Source: CAJINA01 sp964636125 (GTDB lineage Bacteria; Desulfobacterota; Desulfobacteria; Desulfobacterales; CAJINA01). Taken from it: 64,000 bases of DNA. Under the pieces are notes generated by a model. The model was not told where the DNA came from. It searched no databases and was given only the letters and a program-made list of their open reading frames with translations. Below, in pieces: positions 6,705 to 15,800 of this stretch; position 1 is the first letter of the stretch; each line of letters starts with the position of its first letter. The translations under genes were made by a program, and so were the position numbers. The stretch is taken from positions 14,261-78,260 of the forward strand of contig CAZWPX010000020.1 in assembly GCA_964636125.1 (NCBI GenBank). The letters run 5' to 3'.

Positions 6705-7226
6705 ATGGCAACCACGCAAAATAAAAATGTGTCCCTGGAAGAGGTGACCGAAAACCTGGTTAATTTCTCTGTAGATCGGGTGGATATCAACAGGATTCTA
6801 TCCATGCTGCCTGAAGACGATGCAATCAGCAAAGTCACGGTGGAATACGAAATCCCCCTGCTTAAGATCGTCAGTGTGGGCTGGGGGTGCGCTTATTTCA
6901 TGGAAAACCGCCCGGAAAAGCAGCCCCTGATGGAATCATTCTGGAACTCAATAGAGGCGTTTTCCCAGAGCCTCTCATCGGTCACGTCGCTCACCATCGG
7001 GGCCGACATCAACTATTTTCATATGCTGAAAGAAAGAGTGGACACCTATGTACAGGCGCTGGACATGAATCCGGACGCTCAGGATCCCGCTGCCGTGGTT
7101 GGACCGACCTTTGCCGGCATCTGCAATGCCCCGGACAACGTCCACGTTATCATGACCGGCAGCCGGGTCTTCAACGCCGCAATTATCGGTGTCAAAGAGT
7201 ATCTGGACCATGTCAATTTTAGCTGA
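6705..7226 (+). CDS. conserved-looking hypothetical protein
   Basis: 173 residues, not recognised. The start at ATG 6705 is set by AGGAGGAAGC; an upstream in-frame ATG at 6591 lacks one. The protein looks soluble: no signal peptide, no membrane segment. Notable parts are an N-terminal helical segment (SLEEVTENLVNFSVDRVDINRI), a central glycine/tryptophan stretch (VSVGWGCAYFME) and a hydrophobic C-terminal part (VHVIMTGSRVFNAAIIGV). It overlaps the next gene, lnt, by 17 nt, so the two are translationally coupled. That arrangement hints at an envelope or translation-linked role but gives no specific function. Confidence 0.7.
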   Translation: MATTQNKNVSLEEVTENLVNFSVDRVDINRILSMLPEDDAISKVTVEYEIPLLKIVSVGWGCAYFMENRPEKQPLMESFWNSIEAFSQSLSSVTSLTIGADINYFHMLKERVDTYVQALDMNPDAQDPAAVVGPTFAGICNAPDNVHVIMTGSRVFNAAIIGVKEYLDHVNFS

Positions 7227-8817
7227 TTACAGGGGCTGGCCATTGCGGGGACCCAGATCCGACACATCCAGATGGTCGTTTTTTGCCGCCGCGGCCAGCG
7301 GCCTGCTGCTCACCCTGGCCTTTCCTGAAACCGGCATCTCCCAGTTGGCCCTGTTTGCCCTGGTGCCGCTCCTGTTCGCCTTGCGCAAGCGCTCCTTTGC
7401 CGACGGTTTCAGGCTGGGTTTCGTCTCCGGCCTGGTGCACTTTGTTTCACTGGTCTACTGGGCGGCTTACACCATGAAGATATACGGCCACCTCCCGCTG
7501 TATCTCTGTGTGCCCCTGCTCTTTCTACTGGCCGCCTACCTGGCGATCTACCCGGCCCTGTTTGCCGGATTGTCCGCTTGCATCCAACGGCCGGCGGCCC
7601 TGCTGCTCTGGGTACCCGTGTTCTGGACCGCTACCGAATTTATGCGGGCCCGCCTGTTCACCGGGTTTCCCTGGGAACTGCTGGGACACTCCCAGTACCC
7701 GCACCTGCATTTCATTCAAATTGCTGATATCACCGGTGTTTACGGGGTATCGTTCTGGCTGGCCCTGATCAATGCCGCACTTGTCCTGGCCCTGACAGCT
7801 TTCCGGCGACAGCCCTGGCAGACAACACCCGTTTCCAGGAAAACGCTTGGCAGCGCCGGACTTGCTGTTGTGGCCGTTACGGGTGGCCTGTGGGCCTACG
7901 GCCTGGGGCGCATCACCGCCATCGATCAGTCCGCCGGACAGGCGGTTCAAAAAAAAATCGCGGTTGTGCAGGGCAACATCGACCAGGACAAAAAATGGAA
8001 CCGGGATTTCCAGGAAGCCACCCTTGTCAAGTATATCAATCTTTCCCTCCAGGCCAGCCGGGAGAAACCGGGCCTGATCGTCTGGCCTGAGACCGCGACC
8101 CCCTTTTTCATCGGTCACAACCGCCCCCTGACCACACTGCTTGTAAAAGGTATCCAGCAGGCAAACACGGACTGCCTGATCGGCGCGCCTACGGCCATCC
8201 GGCTAAAAGAGCGCACTGCCTATCATAACAGCGCCCTTTTATTTGACCGGCGGGCGAACTTCGTAGACAGCTATGACAAGGTTCACCTGGTGCCTTTCGG
8301 TGAATATGTCCCTTTCAAAGCGTATCTCCCGTTTATCGGGAAAATGGTTGCCCAGGTTGGCGACTTTATCCCCGGGAAGGCAGGCAAAGCGGTAGCCTGG
8401 CAGGATATACGTCTTGGCATCCAGATTTGCTATGAAGTCATCTTTCCCGGGCTCTCCCGGGCCATGGTGCGCAACGGGGCTGACATCCTGGTCAACATTA
8501 CCAATGATGCCTGGTTCGGCAAGACCGGCGCACCCCGGCAGCACTTTTCCATGGCGGTGTTCAGGGCTGTTGAAAACCGCCGGCCAATGGCCCGGGCAGC
8601 CAATACGGGCATCAGCGGATTTATTGATCCGGTGGGCCGAATAAGCAAAGCATCTGAATTAAACACGGCCGTCACCCTCTCCCAGGCACTGCCGGTCATG
8701 TCTGCAGCCACGTTGTACACGGCCTACGGCGACCTCTTCGCCCTCGGATGCCTGGGCCTCACACTCCTCGCGGCCGGCCGCCGCCTGCTCATGTATTACC
8801 GGAGAAGCAGGGATTGA
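7210..8817 (+). CDS. lnt: apolipoprotein N-acyltransferase
   Basis: 535 residues. The N-terminal third has several membrane segments (starting FFAAAASGLLLTLAFPETG), followed by a nitrilase-fold domain facing the periplasm. The catalytic triad of Lnt is visible: Glu in LIVWPETATPFF, Lys in YDKVHLVPFGEYVPF and Cys in LGIQICYEVIFP. NITNDAWFG and AVENRRPMARAANTG are further family motifs. Lnt adds the third acyl chain to the N-terminal cysteine of lipoproteins, the last maturation step in Gram-negative bacteria, and would act on lipoproteins such as the one at 47257-48423. A GTG at 7189 could add seven residues; ATG 7210 is preferred. It precedes prfB by about 100 nt. Confidence 0.95.
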   Translation: MSILADYRGWPLRGPRSDTSRWSFFAAAASGLLLTLAFPETGISQLALFALVPLLFALRKRSFADGFRLGFVSGLVHFVSLVYWAAYTMKIYGHLPLYLCVPLLFLLAAYLAIYPALFAGLSACIQRPAALLLWVPVFWTATEFMRARLFTGFPWELLGHSQYPHLHFIQIADITGVYGVSFWLALINAALVLALTAFRRQPWQTTPVSRKTLGSAGLAVVAVTGGLWAYGLGRITAIDQSAGQAVQKKIAVVQGNIDQDKKWNRDFQEATLVKYINLSLQASREKPGLIVWPETATPFFIGHNRPLTTLLVKGIQQANTDCLIGAPTAIRLKERTAYHNSALLFDRRANFVDSYDKVHLVPFGEYVPFKAYLPFIGKMVAQVGDFIPGKAGKAVAWQDIRLGIQICYEVIFPGLSRAMVRNGADILVNITNDAWFGKTGAPRQHFSMAVFRAVENRRPMARAANTGISGFIDPVGRISKASELNTAVTLSQALPVMSAATLYTAYGDLFALGCLGLTLLAAGRRLLMYYRRSRD

Positions 8818-8913
8818 AAGTAAGATCAAGATTGCCAATTGTCATAAACATGGTGTAATAGATCGTCTCATGTCATAATGAACACTGTACAACACACGAA
8901 AGGGGTCGTTGCC

Positions 8914-10012
8914 ATGTCCGCAGAATTAAAACAAACGCTAAAGGGACTTCACCAGAAACTTGAAGATCTCAGAGGTTATCTTTGACCTTGCGGGCAAAGA
9001 AAAACGACTGGCGGAAATCGAACACCAGCTTTCCCGCGACGGCTTTTGGGACCAGCCTGATAAAGCAACCGTCATCCTGAAGGAACGCACCCGGGTCACC
9101 CAAAAAATTGAGGCGTTTACGGCCCTGACAGACAGCCTGGAGGAGTGCGAACTCCTGCTTGAAATGGCCGTTGAAGAGTCAGACCAGGAAACCCTTGAGG
9201 AAGCGGCCCAGCAGGTTACCACCCTCCAGAAGGGGATCGATAAACTCAGCCTGGAAATGATGCTGGATGGTGAATCCGACCAGAACGACGCCATTGTGTC
9301 CATCAACGCCGGGGCGGGCGGAACTGAAGCCCAGGACTGGGCGGAGATGCTGTTTCGCATGTACCTGCGCTGGATTGAAAAAAAGGGATTCAAACCCTCT
9401 GTCATTGATTATCAGCCCGGGGATGAGGCCGGCATTAAAGGTGTTACGATTACGGTTGCCGGGACAAACGCCTACGGGTACCTCAAGTCTGAGAACGGCG
9501 TCCACCGCCTGGTCAGAATTTCCCCTTTTAACGCCAGCGGGAAACGCCACACATCCTTTGCCTCTGTCTTTGTTTATCCCGAACTGGACCAGGAAATCGT
9601 CATTGACGTAGAAGATAAGGACCTGCGGATCGATGTTTATCGGGCCAGCGGCGCGGGTGGGCAGCATGTCAATAAAACTTCAAGTGCTGTGCGGATCACC
9701 CATCAGCCCACCGGCATAGTGGTGCAGTGCCAGCAGGAAAAATCCCAGCACCGCAACAAAGAGATGGCCATGAAAGTACTTAAGGCCAGGTTGTTTCAAA
9801 ATGAAAAGCAGCGGCAGGATGATAAACTCCAGGAAATTCATGACGGCAAGGACGATATTGCCTGGGGCAGCCAGATCAGGTCCTATGTCCTGCACCCTTA
9901 CCAGATGGTGAAAGATCACCGGATCGGCATGGATGTCGGCAATGTGAGCCAGGTGCTCGACGGCGGTATCGATCCATTCATTGAGGGGGTCCTGCTGGCC
10001 GGAAAATCCTGA
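8914..10012 (+). CDS. prfB: peptide chain release factor 2, expressed by programmed +1 frameshift
   Basis: Translation starts at ATG 8914 and reads 23 codons (MSAELKQTL...LRGYL) to an in-frame TGA at 8983. A +1 shift at CTT TGA C moves into the main frame from 8984, giving about 365 residues. The joined location is 8914-8982 plus 8984-10012. The SPF tripeptide (VRISPFNASG), which reads UAA/UGA stop codons, and the GGQ loop (GAGGQHVNKTSSAVR), which triggers peptide release, are both present. RF2 level controls its own synthesis because termination at the UGA competes with the shift. The short 23-codon leader matches the conserved RF2 arrangement. AGGGG precedes the start by about 8 nt. Confidence 0.96.
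8974..8986 (+). promoter_or_regulatory. RF2 programmed frameshift site
   Basis: The sequence GGTTATCTTTGAC contains the slippery CTT codon (8980-8982), the zero-frame stop TGA (8983-8985) and the following C that weakens termination. AGAGG just upstream (8971-8975) serves as the internal Shine-Dalgarno stimulator. The classic E. coli site is AGGGGGTATCTTTGAC, so the key elements are kept. Confidence 0.93.
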
Positions 10013-10037
10013 TGCACCAACGGAAAGGCTTCAAACA

Positions 10038-10586
10038 TTGACACCGCCGCTTGAAATCATAAAAGAATTCTACGAACCCGGCACAAAAGGCTTTGATACC
10101 CTGGTCCACCATTCTGAACAGGTCACCCAAAAGGCGCTTGAAACGGCCAGCCGGGTTCCCCACTTCGAACCGGACCTTGACTTTATCGCTGAGGCCGCCA
10201 TGCTCCACGATATCGGCATCTTCCTGACAGATGCCGCCATGCTGGGCTGTCACGGTGCGCATCCCTACCTGATGCACGGTCACCTGGGCAGAAGAGTACT
10301 GGAAAAAAAAGGCCTTCCCGACCACGCGCTGGTCTGTGAACGACATGTAGGGGTGGGCATATCCGCTGAAGACGTCACCACCCACGAGCTGCCGCTGCCT
10401 ATGCATGACATGCGTCCGGTTTCCATAGAAGAACAGATCATCTGTTTTGCCGACAAGTTCTTTTCGAAAAACGGCAGTGGCCGCAGCCGCGAAAAATCAA
10501 TCCCGACCATCCTGGCAGAGATAGAAACTTACGGTCCCGGAAAGGTGAAACGGTTTAGGCACTGGTTGGCGATATTTCAGGGGTAG
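10038..10586 (+). CDS. HD-domain phosphohydrolase
   Basis: 182 residues of the HD superfamily of metal-dependent phosphohydrolases. Metal ligands are seen in LVHHSEQV (residues ~24-31), AAMLHDIGIF (the HD pair), the CHGAHPYLMHGHLG stretch and CERHVGVG. This spacing matches small stand-alone HDIG proteins that hydrolyse nucleotides or phosphate esters; the substrate cannot be predicted. The likely start is the TTG at 10038, which has GGAAAGG about 11 nt upstream; the first in-frame ATG lies well inside the domain. An earlier TTG at 9981 would overlap prfB by 32 nt and lacks a ribosome site. It follows prfB by 25 nt and may be co-transcribed. No downstream partner is apparent. Confidence 0.82.
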   Translation: MTPPLEIIKEFYEPGTKGFDTLVHHSEQVTQKALETASRVPHFEPDLDFIAEAAMLHDIGIFLTDAAMLGCHGAHPYLMHGHLGRRVLEKKGLPDHALVCERHVGVGISAEDVTTHELPLPMHDMRPVSIEEQIICFADKFFSKNGSGRSREKSIPTILAEIETYGPGKVKRFRHWLAIFQG

Positions 10587-10707
10587 GAAATTTATCGGAT
10601 TCCGAACCAATTCAAAAGATGTTACAAAGTTATTGATTTCTTAACAGTTCCACATTGGAAATCTTATATATGATCAATTGGTTGGGATTGTTGCACCTGA
10701 TTGACCG

Positions 10708-11922
10708 TTATTCCCGGGCGCCGGCAATCTTCTGAAGGATGAAAACCACCTCCTCAATGCCGATGCGACCATCGCCGCCGATTGCTGCTTCGCTGTGAAC
10801 GGGCACCGCCGGTTCAACTCCCAGCAACACTTGAATCACCAGAATAGCATCCCCAAGATCAAAGACCTTGTCGTTATTGATATCACCGGTTGCAGCCGGC
10901 GTCGATGCGGCGTTGACAGGATCGGAACCGGCAAGATACTCTTCTCTGTTTGTATACGTGTCGCTGTCCGGGTCCAGACCCGCATCGTCGATGAGTGGAT
11001 CTGTTCCGAAATCAACCTCCCACCCATCGGGGATAGCGTCACCATCTGTATCCGGGTTGCCCGGTTCTGTCCCCGCCGCCAGTTCCTCGGTGGTATTCAG
11101 GCCGTCCCCATCGGTATCGAGAATGTCATCCACAACCACGTCGAGTGGATAGACGGTATTGACGCGGAGTGTGTTGTCAAAGGGGAGATCGATCGTTTTC
11201 TGGATATTTCCGGTACCCGGTCCGATAATTTCAATGGTAACCGTTTGCAGGGTGCTTGGCATCCAATTAAAGCCGTCCGCGCCAAATAAACGGCTCAAAT
11301 TCACAAATGCCTGGTTTTCCGGGGTACCGTCACCAACATATGAAGATATTGCGTAATCGTTTCCCCCGTAAGTGGCGGTCACCAGCCATCCGACTGTATC
11401 GAGGCTGCCGGCCGTTGTTGAGAGGCGCACCCATATGGACGCGGCGTCTTGAACAAAGGTATTCTCCAATGGGGTTGTCACCGAGATCAACCCTTCGGAC
11501 GGCCAGGTTGCCACGGCCACACCCGCCACAATCATCTCCAGTCGATAATAATAGGTAGTGTTGGGCGCGCATCCATGCACCCGCCCTTTGATTGAACCTT
11601 TGACCCGGGCTGTATCACGTAAGACTTTTATATCCAGCAAATTCTGATACGGGTCCACCGTAGCCGGATCGCCCGATCCAAGGGGGAAAAAATCAATTTC
11701 CAAATTGGTTGTAATCTCCCGGGCACCATCCGCGTCTGCATAAACGACGATACGCGGTGCTTTTATCCCCGATGCGCGCCAGATAACCGCAAAACCGGAA
11801 GGGGTGACATCGACAGTTTGAACCGCCTCAATGGTGGTTGCCGGGTGCGCACGGGTAGCAGGGAGCATCAGTAATCCTGCGATCACGAATAATGCTGTCA
11901 GATAGCTGTCAAAGCGATTCAT
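10708..11922 (-). CDS. exported protein with TSP3-type calcium repeats and dockerin-like C-terminus
   Basis: 404 residues, last gene of the giant-protein operon. A signal peptide (MNRFDSYLTALFVIAGLLMLPATRAHPA) is followed by a fibronectin-III-like region (VTPSGFAVIWRAS...TTYYYRLEM). Residues ~265-335 carry DTDGDGLN/DTDGDAIPDGWE/DPDSDTYTNREE, which are thrombospondin type 3-like calcium-binding repeats. Residues ~345-400 (GDINNDKVFDLGDAILVIQ and GGDGRIGIEEVVFILQ) form a two-helix dockerin-like module with EF-hand-type loops. Dockerins dock onto cohesins in cellulosomes; no obvious cohesin is seen in the window, so the partner may be another surface protein or lie elsewhere. It starts 9 nt after the rhodanese-like gene ends. 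Confidence 0.75.
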   Translation of the reverse strand: MNRFDSYLTALFVIAGLLMLPATRAHPATTIEAVQTVDVTPSGFAVIWRASGIKAPRIVVYADADGAREITTNLEIDFFPLGSGDPATVDPYQNLLDIKVLRDTARVKGSIKGRVHGCAPNTTYYYRLEMIVAGVAVATWPSEGLISVTTPLENTFVQDAASIWVRLSTTAGSLDTVGWLVTATYGGNDYAISSYVGDGTPENQAFVNLSRLFGADGFNWMPSTLQTVTIEIIGPGTGNIQKTIDLPFDNTLRVNTVYPLDVVVDDILDTDGDGLNTTEELAAGTEPGNPDTDGDAIPDGWEVDFGTDPLIDDAGLDPDSDTYTNREEYLAGSDPVNAASTPAATGDINNDKVFDLGDAILVIQVLLGVEPAVPVHSEAAIGGDGRIGIEEVVFILQKIAGARE

Positions 11923-11931
11923 TGCCGTATC

Positions 11932-12759
11932 CTACTCCTGCTTTATCATTAGACCCGACCGGCCTTCCCGAACCAGGCTCTCTTCACCGCCGGTTAAAAT
12001 CACAAAACGACGGATACCGGCGGCCATAAGTTTCCTGGCTGTCTCTTTGGCAAGGGTGTTCCCATTGTCGATCAGCACATAAACGTCCGCGTGGTTCCGA
12101 TCCATCTGCTTCAGGGCGGCGGCGGTCGAAAGGGAACCCCGGGAAACATTCCCGAAACCGGCAAAAGGTAGACTGGCAACACGCACACCGGGAAACACTT
12201 CAGCGAGATCGGTCAAATCAGGCGATCCCGAGGCCTCCCCGGTATCGCTTTGCGGTGTTCGCGCAATGCTTTTTCCATCTTCTGATTGCCGCAGGTCCAC
12301 CAAAACAAGATCCGGGTTGCTCCGTGCCATGGCGGTTAACTTTTGATAGGTGACAAACGACAGCTTTTCTCTTGAAAACCCGTACGGCTTTGTGGTTGGA
12401 TAACCCAGTGCTTCCCAGCGCGAAAGCCCCCCCGTCATACTTTCCGCGCTAAGCCCCGGCTTTTCGTTGAGTATCGCGACGGCATCCCGGGCCGGTTGCC
12501 TGTCGAATCCGTCACCGTAAACGATGACATCGCCAAGCGGCGGCAGCTGGATATCCCTGCACAGCCTTACAGGAATATTGATTGCACCGGGGATGTGCCC
12601 CTGTTCGAAATACACCCCCCGCCTGATATCAATCAATGTAAATCGATCCTTGTGTTCGAGTTTTGCGGCTACGATCTCCGCGGTTATCCCGAAGCAGATC
12701 CCTTCAAGGGTCAGTACCAACGCCATGGCGCAGCAGAACCAAATGCATAAAGATTTCAT
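11932..12759 (-). CDS. exported tandem rhodanese-like protein lacking both active-site cysteines
   Basis: 275 residues from ATG 12759 (GGGAGA upstream). An N-terminal signal sequence (MKSLCIWFCCAMALVLTLEG) is followed by two rhodanese folds. The first shows FTLIDIRRGVYFEQGHIPGAINIP, a textbook rhodanese entry, and the second LVLVDLRQSEDG. The catalytic loop should hold a cysteine after the beta strand; here the first reads VIVYGDGFDRQPAR and the second VYVLIDNGNTLAKE, so neither can carry a persulfide. It is probably a periplasmic binding or scaffold protein. The gene lies 66 nt downstream of the propeller-like gene in the giant-protein operon, an uncommon partner for a surface adhesin. Confidence 0.78.
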   Translation of the reverse strand: MKSLCIWFCCAMALVLTLEGICFGITAEIVAAKLEHKDRFTLIDIRRGVYFEQGHIPGAINIPVRLCRDIQLPPLGDVIVYGDGFDRQPARDAVAILNEKPGLSAESMTGGLSRWEALGYPTTKPYGFSREKLSFVTYQKLTAMARSNPDLVLVDLRQSEDGKSIARTPQSDTGEASGSPDLTDLAEVFPGVRVASLPFAGFGNVSRGSLSTAAALKQMDRNHADVYVLIDNGNTLAKETARKLMAAGIRRFVILTGGEESLVREGRSGLMIKQE

Positions 12760-12825
12760 GGCTGTCTCCCTTTTTCCCCTTCTTTGCACGGCCTCTGCCC
12801 CCGGGGCTCTCCATTAAAACCCGGC

Positions 12826-15800
12826 TTAATCTCCAGGATGCCAATCGCTTATGGCAGCTTTCATGTCGAGCATCAACACGGCAACTTTCGGGATATCAAA
12901 ATCTTCCCCGACAATACTCCCGTCCACCACTGAGGCGGTGCGCCAGTTGCCGGTACGCGAATCGAGCATTCGCACCGCAGTGACATTTGCCGCACCGATA
13001 TTTCGGATCAGTGAAAATGCGCTGTACCGGTCCGGATAACAGGAAAAGCTGAAAACGTTCACACCGGCATTCAGAATAAGCGGTATGCACCCGTCCTGGC
13101 TCAGGTCGACAATCCGGGTCTGATTGAAATATACCCACAGGAAAGTCCCTTCCTCCAGAGGAAAGTTGGTTCCGGAGGGCTGACCGTCGACCCATTGCAC
13201 CGTTTCGGAAACAACCGCCGGTGTCAAGGAGGTAAAACGCGTAACGGCGGTTACGCCGGCCTGGTGATTCCACAACTCGAGCAGGGCATAGGCATTTGGC
13301 ATGTGGGTCACCATGCCTGCGGTGACGGCAACTGCATTTCGGTTTCGGTAAACCGGTTGCATCAGCGGCATCTCTCCGATCATGACCCTTCCGGTGCCGC
13401 TCTCCTCATCCTGCCATATGATTTTGCCGGCAGCCATCTGCGGCGATTTCTTCAAGCTCTCTGACTGGGTCAGCTGAATGGATGCCAAATTTGCCAAATG
13501 CAGCAATCGAAGATTGGTCTGCAGCGCACCGCTGCTATCTTCCTCATAGATCAGCCATTTTCCGTTCAACTTCGGTCGCGTTTCGTTTTCAGGCGTGTCG
13601 GTTAAACGGATTTCACTATTCCGAAGCAGGTTGTATCCATACAGTTCATTCTGGAGATGGCGCTTGTCCGACCAAACGATCCACTGGTCACACACGGTTG
13701 GATAATATTGTCCCGGTGTGTCGCTGGTAATCGGCCGCACAACTCCCGTGGTTAAATCCTTGAAATAGATGTCCCCAACGCCCGGATTTCGAAAATCCTG
13801 CCAGACCAACCGGCCCTGATGGATAGATGGATCGAGCTGGTCTTGGGTTGTCGGGTCCGCTGCGGTGGTACTCCCGTTCACCAGATTGTAGACCTGCAAC
13901 TGCCAGGGGGCCGATGGATCGGTAATGGCCCGGGACCGATAAACCACCCAGGGCCAGAAAACAACCGGATGTCGTTCGTCTTCGTCCCCAGTGGCGGTAA
14001 TGGAGAAAGCCTCGGCACTGTCGTTGAGATCTTTTGCCCGGATATCCCAGTTGCCGTCCGACTGACGGTCCTCCCAGACAACCAGGCGTCCGTCTGTTTG
14101 GGGGTGTTCCTGGCTGCGAGAATTCGTAGAAATGGACACCGGTGCGGCCAGAGCATCACCAAGGTCCTGGGCAAAGATATCCCAGTTGCCGTTTCTCTGG
14201 TCCTGCCACACGACCCATTTTCCGGCGGCATCGGGGTCGATCTGGGCAGCCGTTCCGACGGCTGCAACCACCGACGCATTCGCCACAGCGTTATCGATGC
14301 GAACCGCTTTTACAGAGGCACTTTGCTGACCCAATGCATCCACAAGGGTCAATCTTACCGTGTACCAACCCTCCGGCAGCACCCTGCCGTCGTCGTCTCT
14401 GCCATCCCACTGATAATTGATCACACTGTCGGCAACATTTTCGAAATGCTCATGCCGAACCCGCTCGATGAGCGACAGATCGGTCCCGTAAAGGTGGTTG
14501 ACGGTCCATTTCACCGTTGTCGCATGCTCCTGTTCCTGCCAGGGTTCCGCACCCGTCTGCCCGATCACGGCAACGGTATGGGGGCCTTCAGATAGATCGG
14601 TGAGGATCGCAGCCTGTGAAATGTCTGCAGCTGCGTGGTAGTACCAGCCATCAACACTGTACCGATACTGGTCAACCCCGGACACCTGCAGCGACACCTC
14701 CTTTTCGGCAGTGGGAGTTGTCGGCATACCGGAAATTAATGTCGATGGCGCATCCGGATCCACATCCCAGAAAACGGTGAGGACTTTATCCTCGGGCAGA
14801 AAATCCCCGTACTCGCTTCTGCCGTTCACGGTCAGTTCCACCTGACCCGTCGGCAAATCGGTCAGTTCAATAAGCGTGGCTATCGGAATTTCCGCACTCC
14901 AACTACCTTGACCAAGACGATATTTATAGTAATCCACATGGGTACCCCCCACCGTGAGTACGGCCCCACTCTGGCGAGTCGGTGAATAGGGGACACCGCT
15001 CAGTGTGGGCCAGCCGATGACGCCCTGGAACACCTCGACATCGGCATTCACGGCACCGGCGGTGGTACTTCCCTGAAAATTGATGACCACCTGTTTGGGT
15101 CGGACAGACAGGCCGTCTCCCGAGACATAAATACTTCCTTGATCTAGATCATAGGCGGCGATGGTCGGATAACCGGTCGGAACGACGACGGTAACCGTTT
15201 TTGTCTTTTCAGTGTTACCCGTATCGTCCCGGGAATAATATTCCAGGGAGTGCTCCCCGCCGTCTGTTATGCTGAACGGGTACGCCGGGACAAAATCCGT
15301 GGCTCCGTCGAGTTTATAATAGGTGGCAACGGCACTGTCGTCTTCCACGGTAAAGTAGATTTGCGTTGCGGGTAGAATGTGGAACTTGCCGTCGAACGCC
15401 TGCACCTCTCCTGAAAAACGGATGGTTGTATCCGGCGGTGTACTGTCATCGCCGGTGGTGCCGTAGGTTACAATGTATTGATAATCGCCCAGGGCAACGA
15501 AGTCGAAAACATTCAGATAGGTCAGCTTTTCGTTGGTCCCGTGGGCGTATCGGATGTTTGTCCAATAATTGTTCGGGTTGAGCAGTTTGCCATCCGAACG
15601 CATGACCCCGATGATCGGGTATTTGGCCTGACCGGGATCGTCCATCCGCATATACACCCAGCCCTCACGATCGGCGTTGGCGGTAACAATTGCCCCGCTG
15701 GTATCCCCGGCGGCAGTCACATCATGGAGCGTGTTGACCGGAAGCACCATGCAGTCCGATTCATACAGCGTGTCCGGCACATGTTCGGCGTCATTATCCG

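Noticed and set aside
10600..10700. AACCAATT/AATTGGTT inverted repeat between convergent genes
   Set aside because: Arms are short and about 65 nt apart, with no T run to make a terminator; likely chance in AT-rich spacer.
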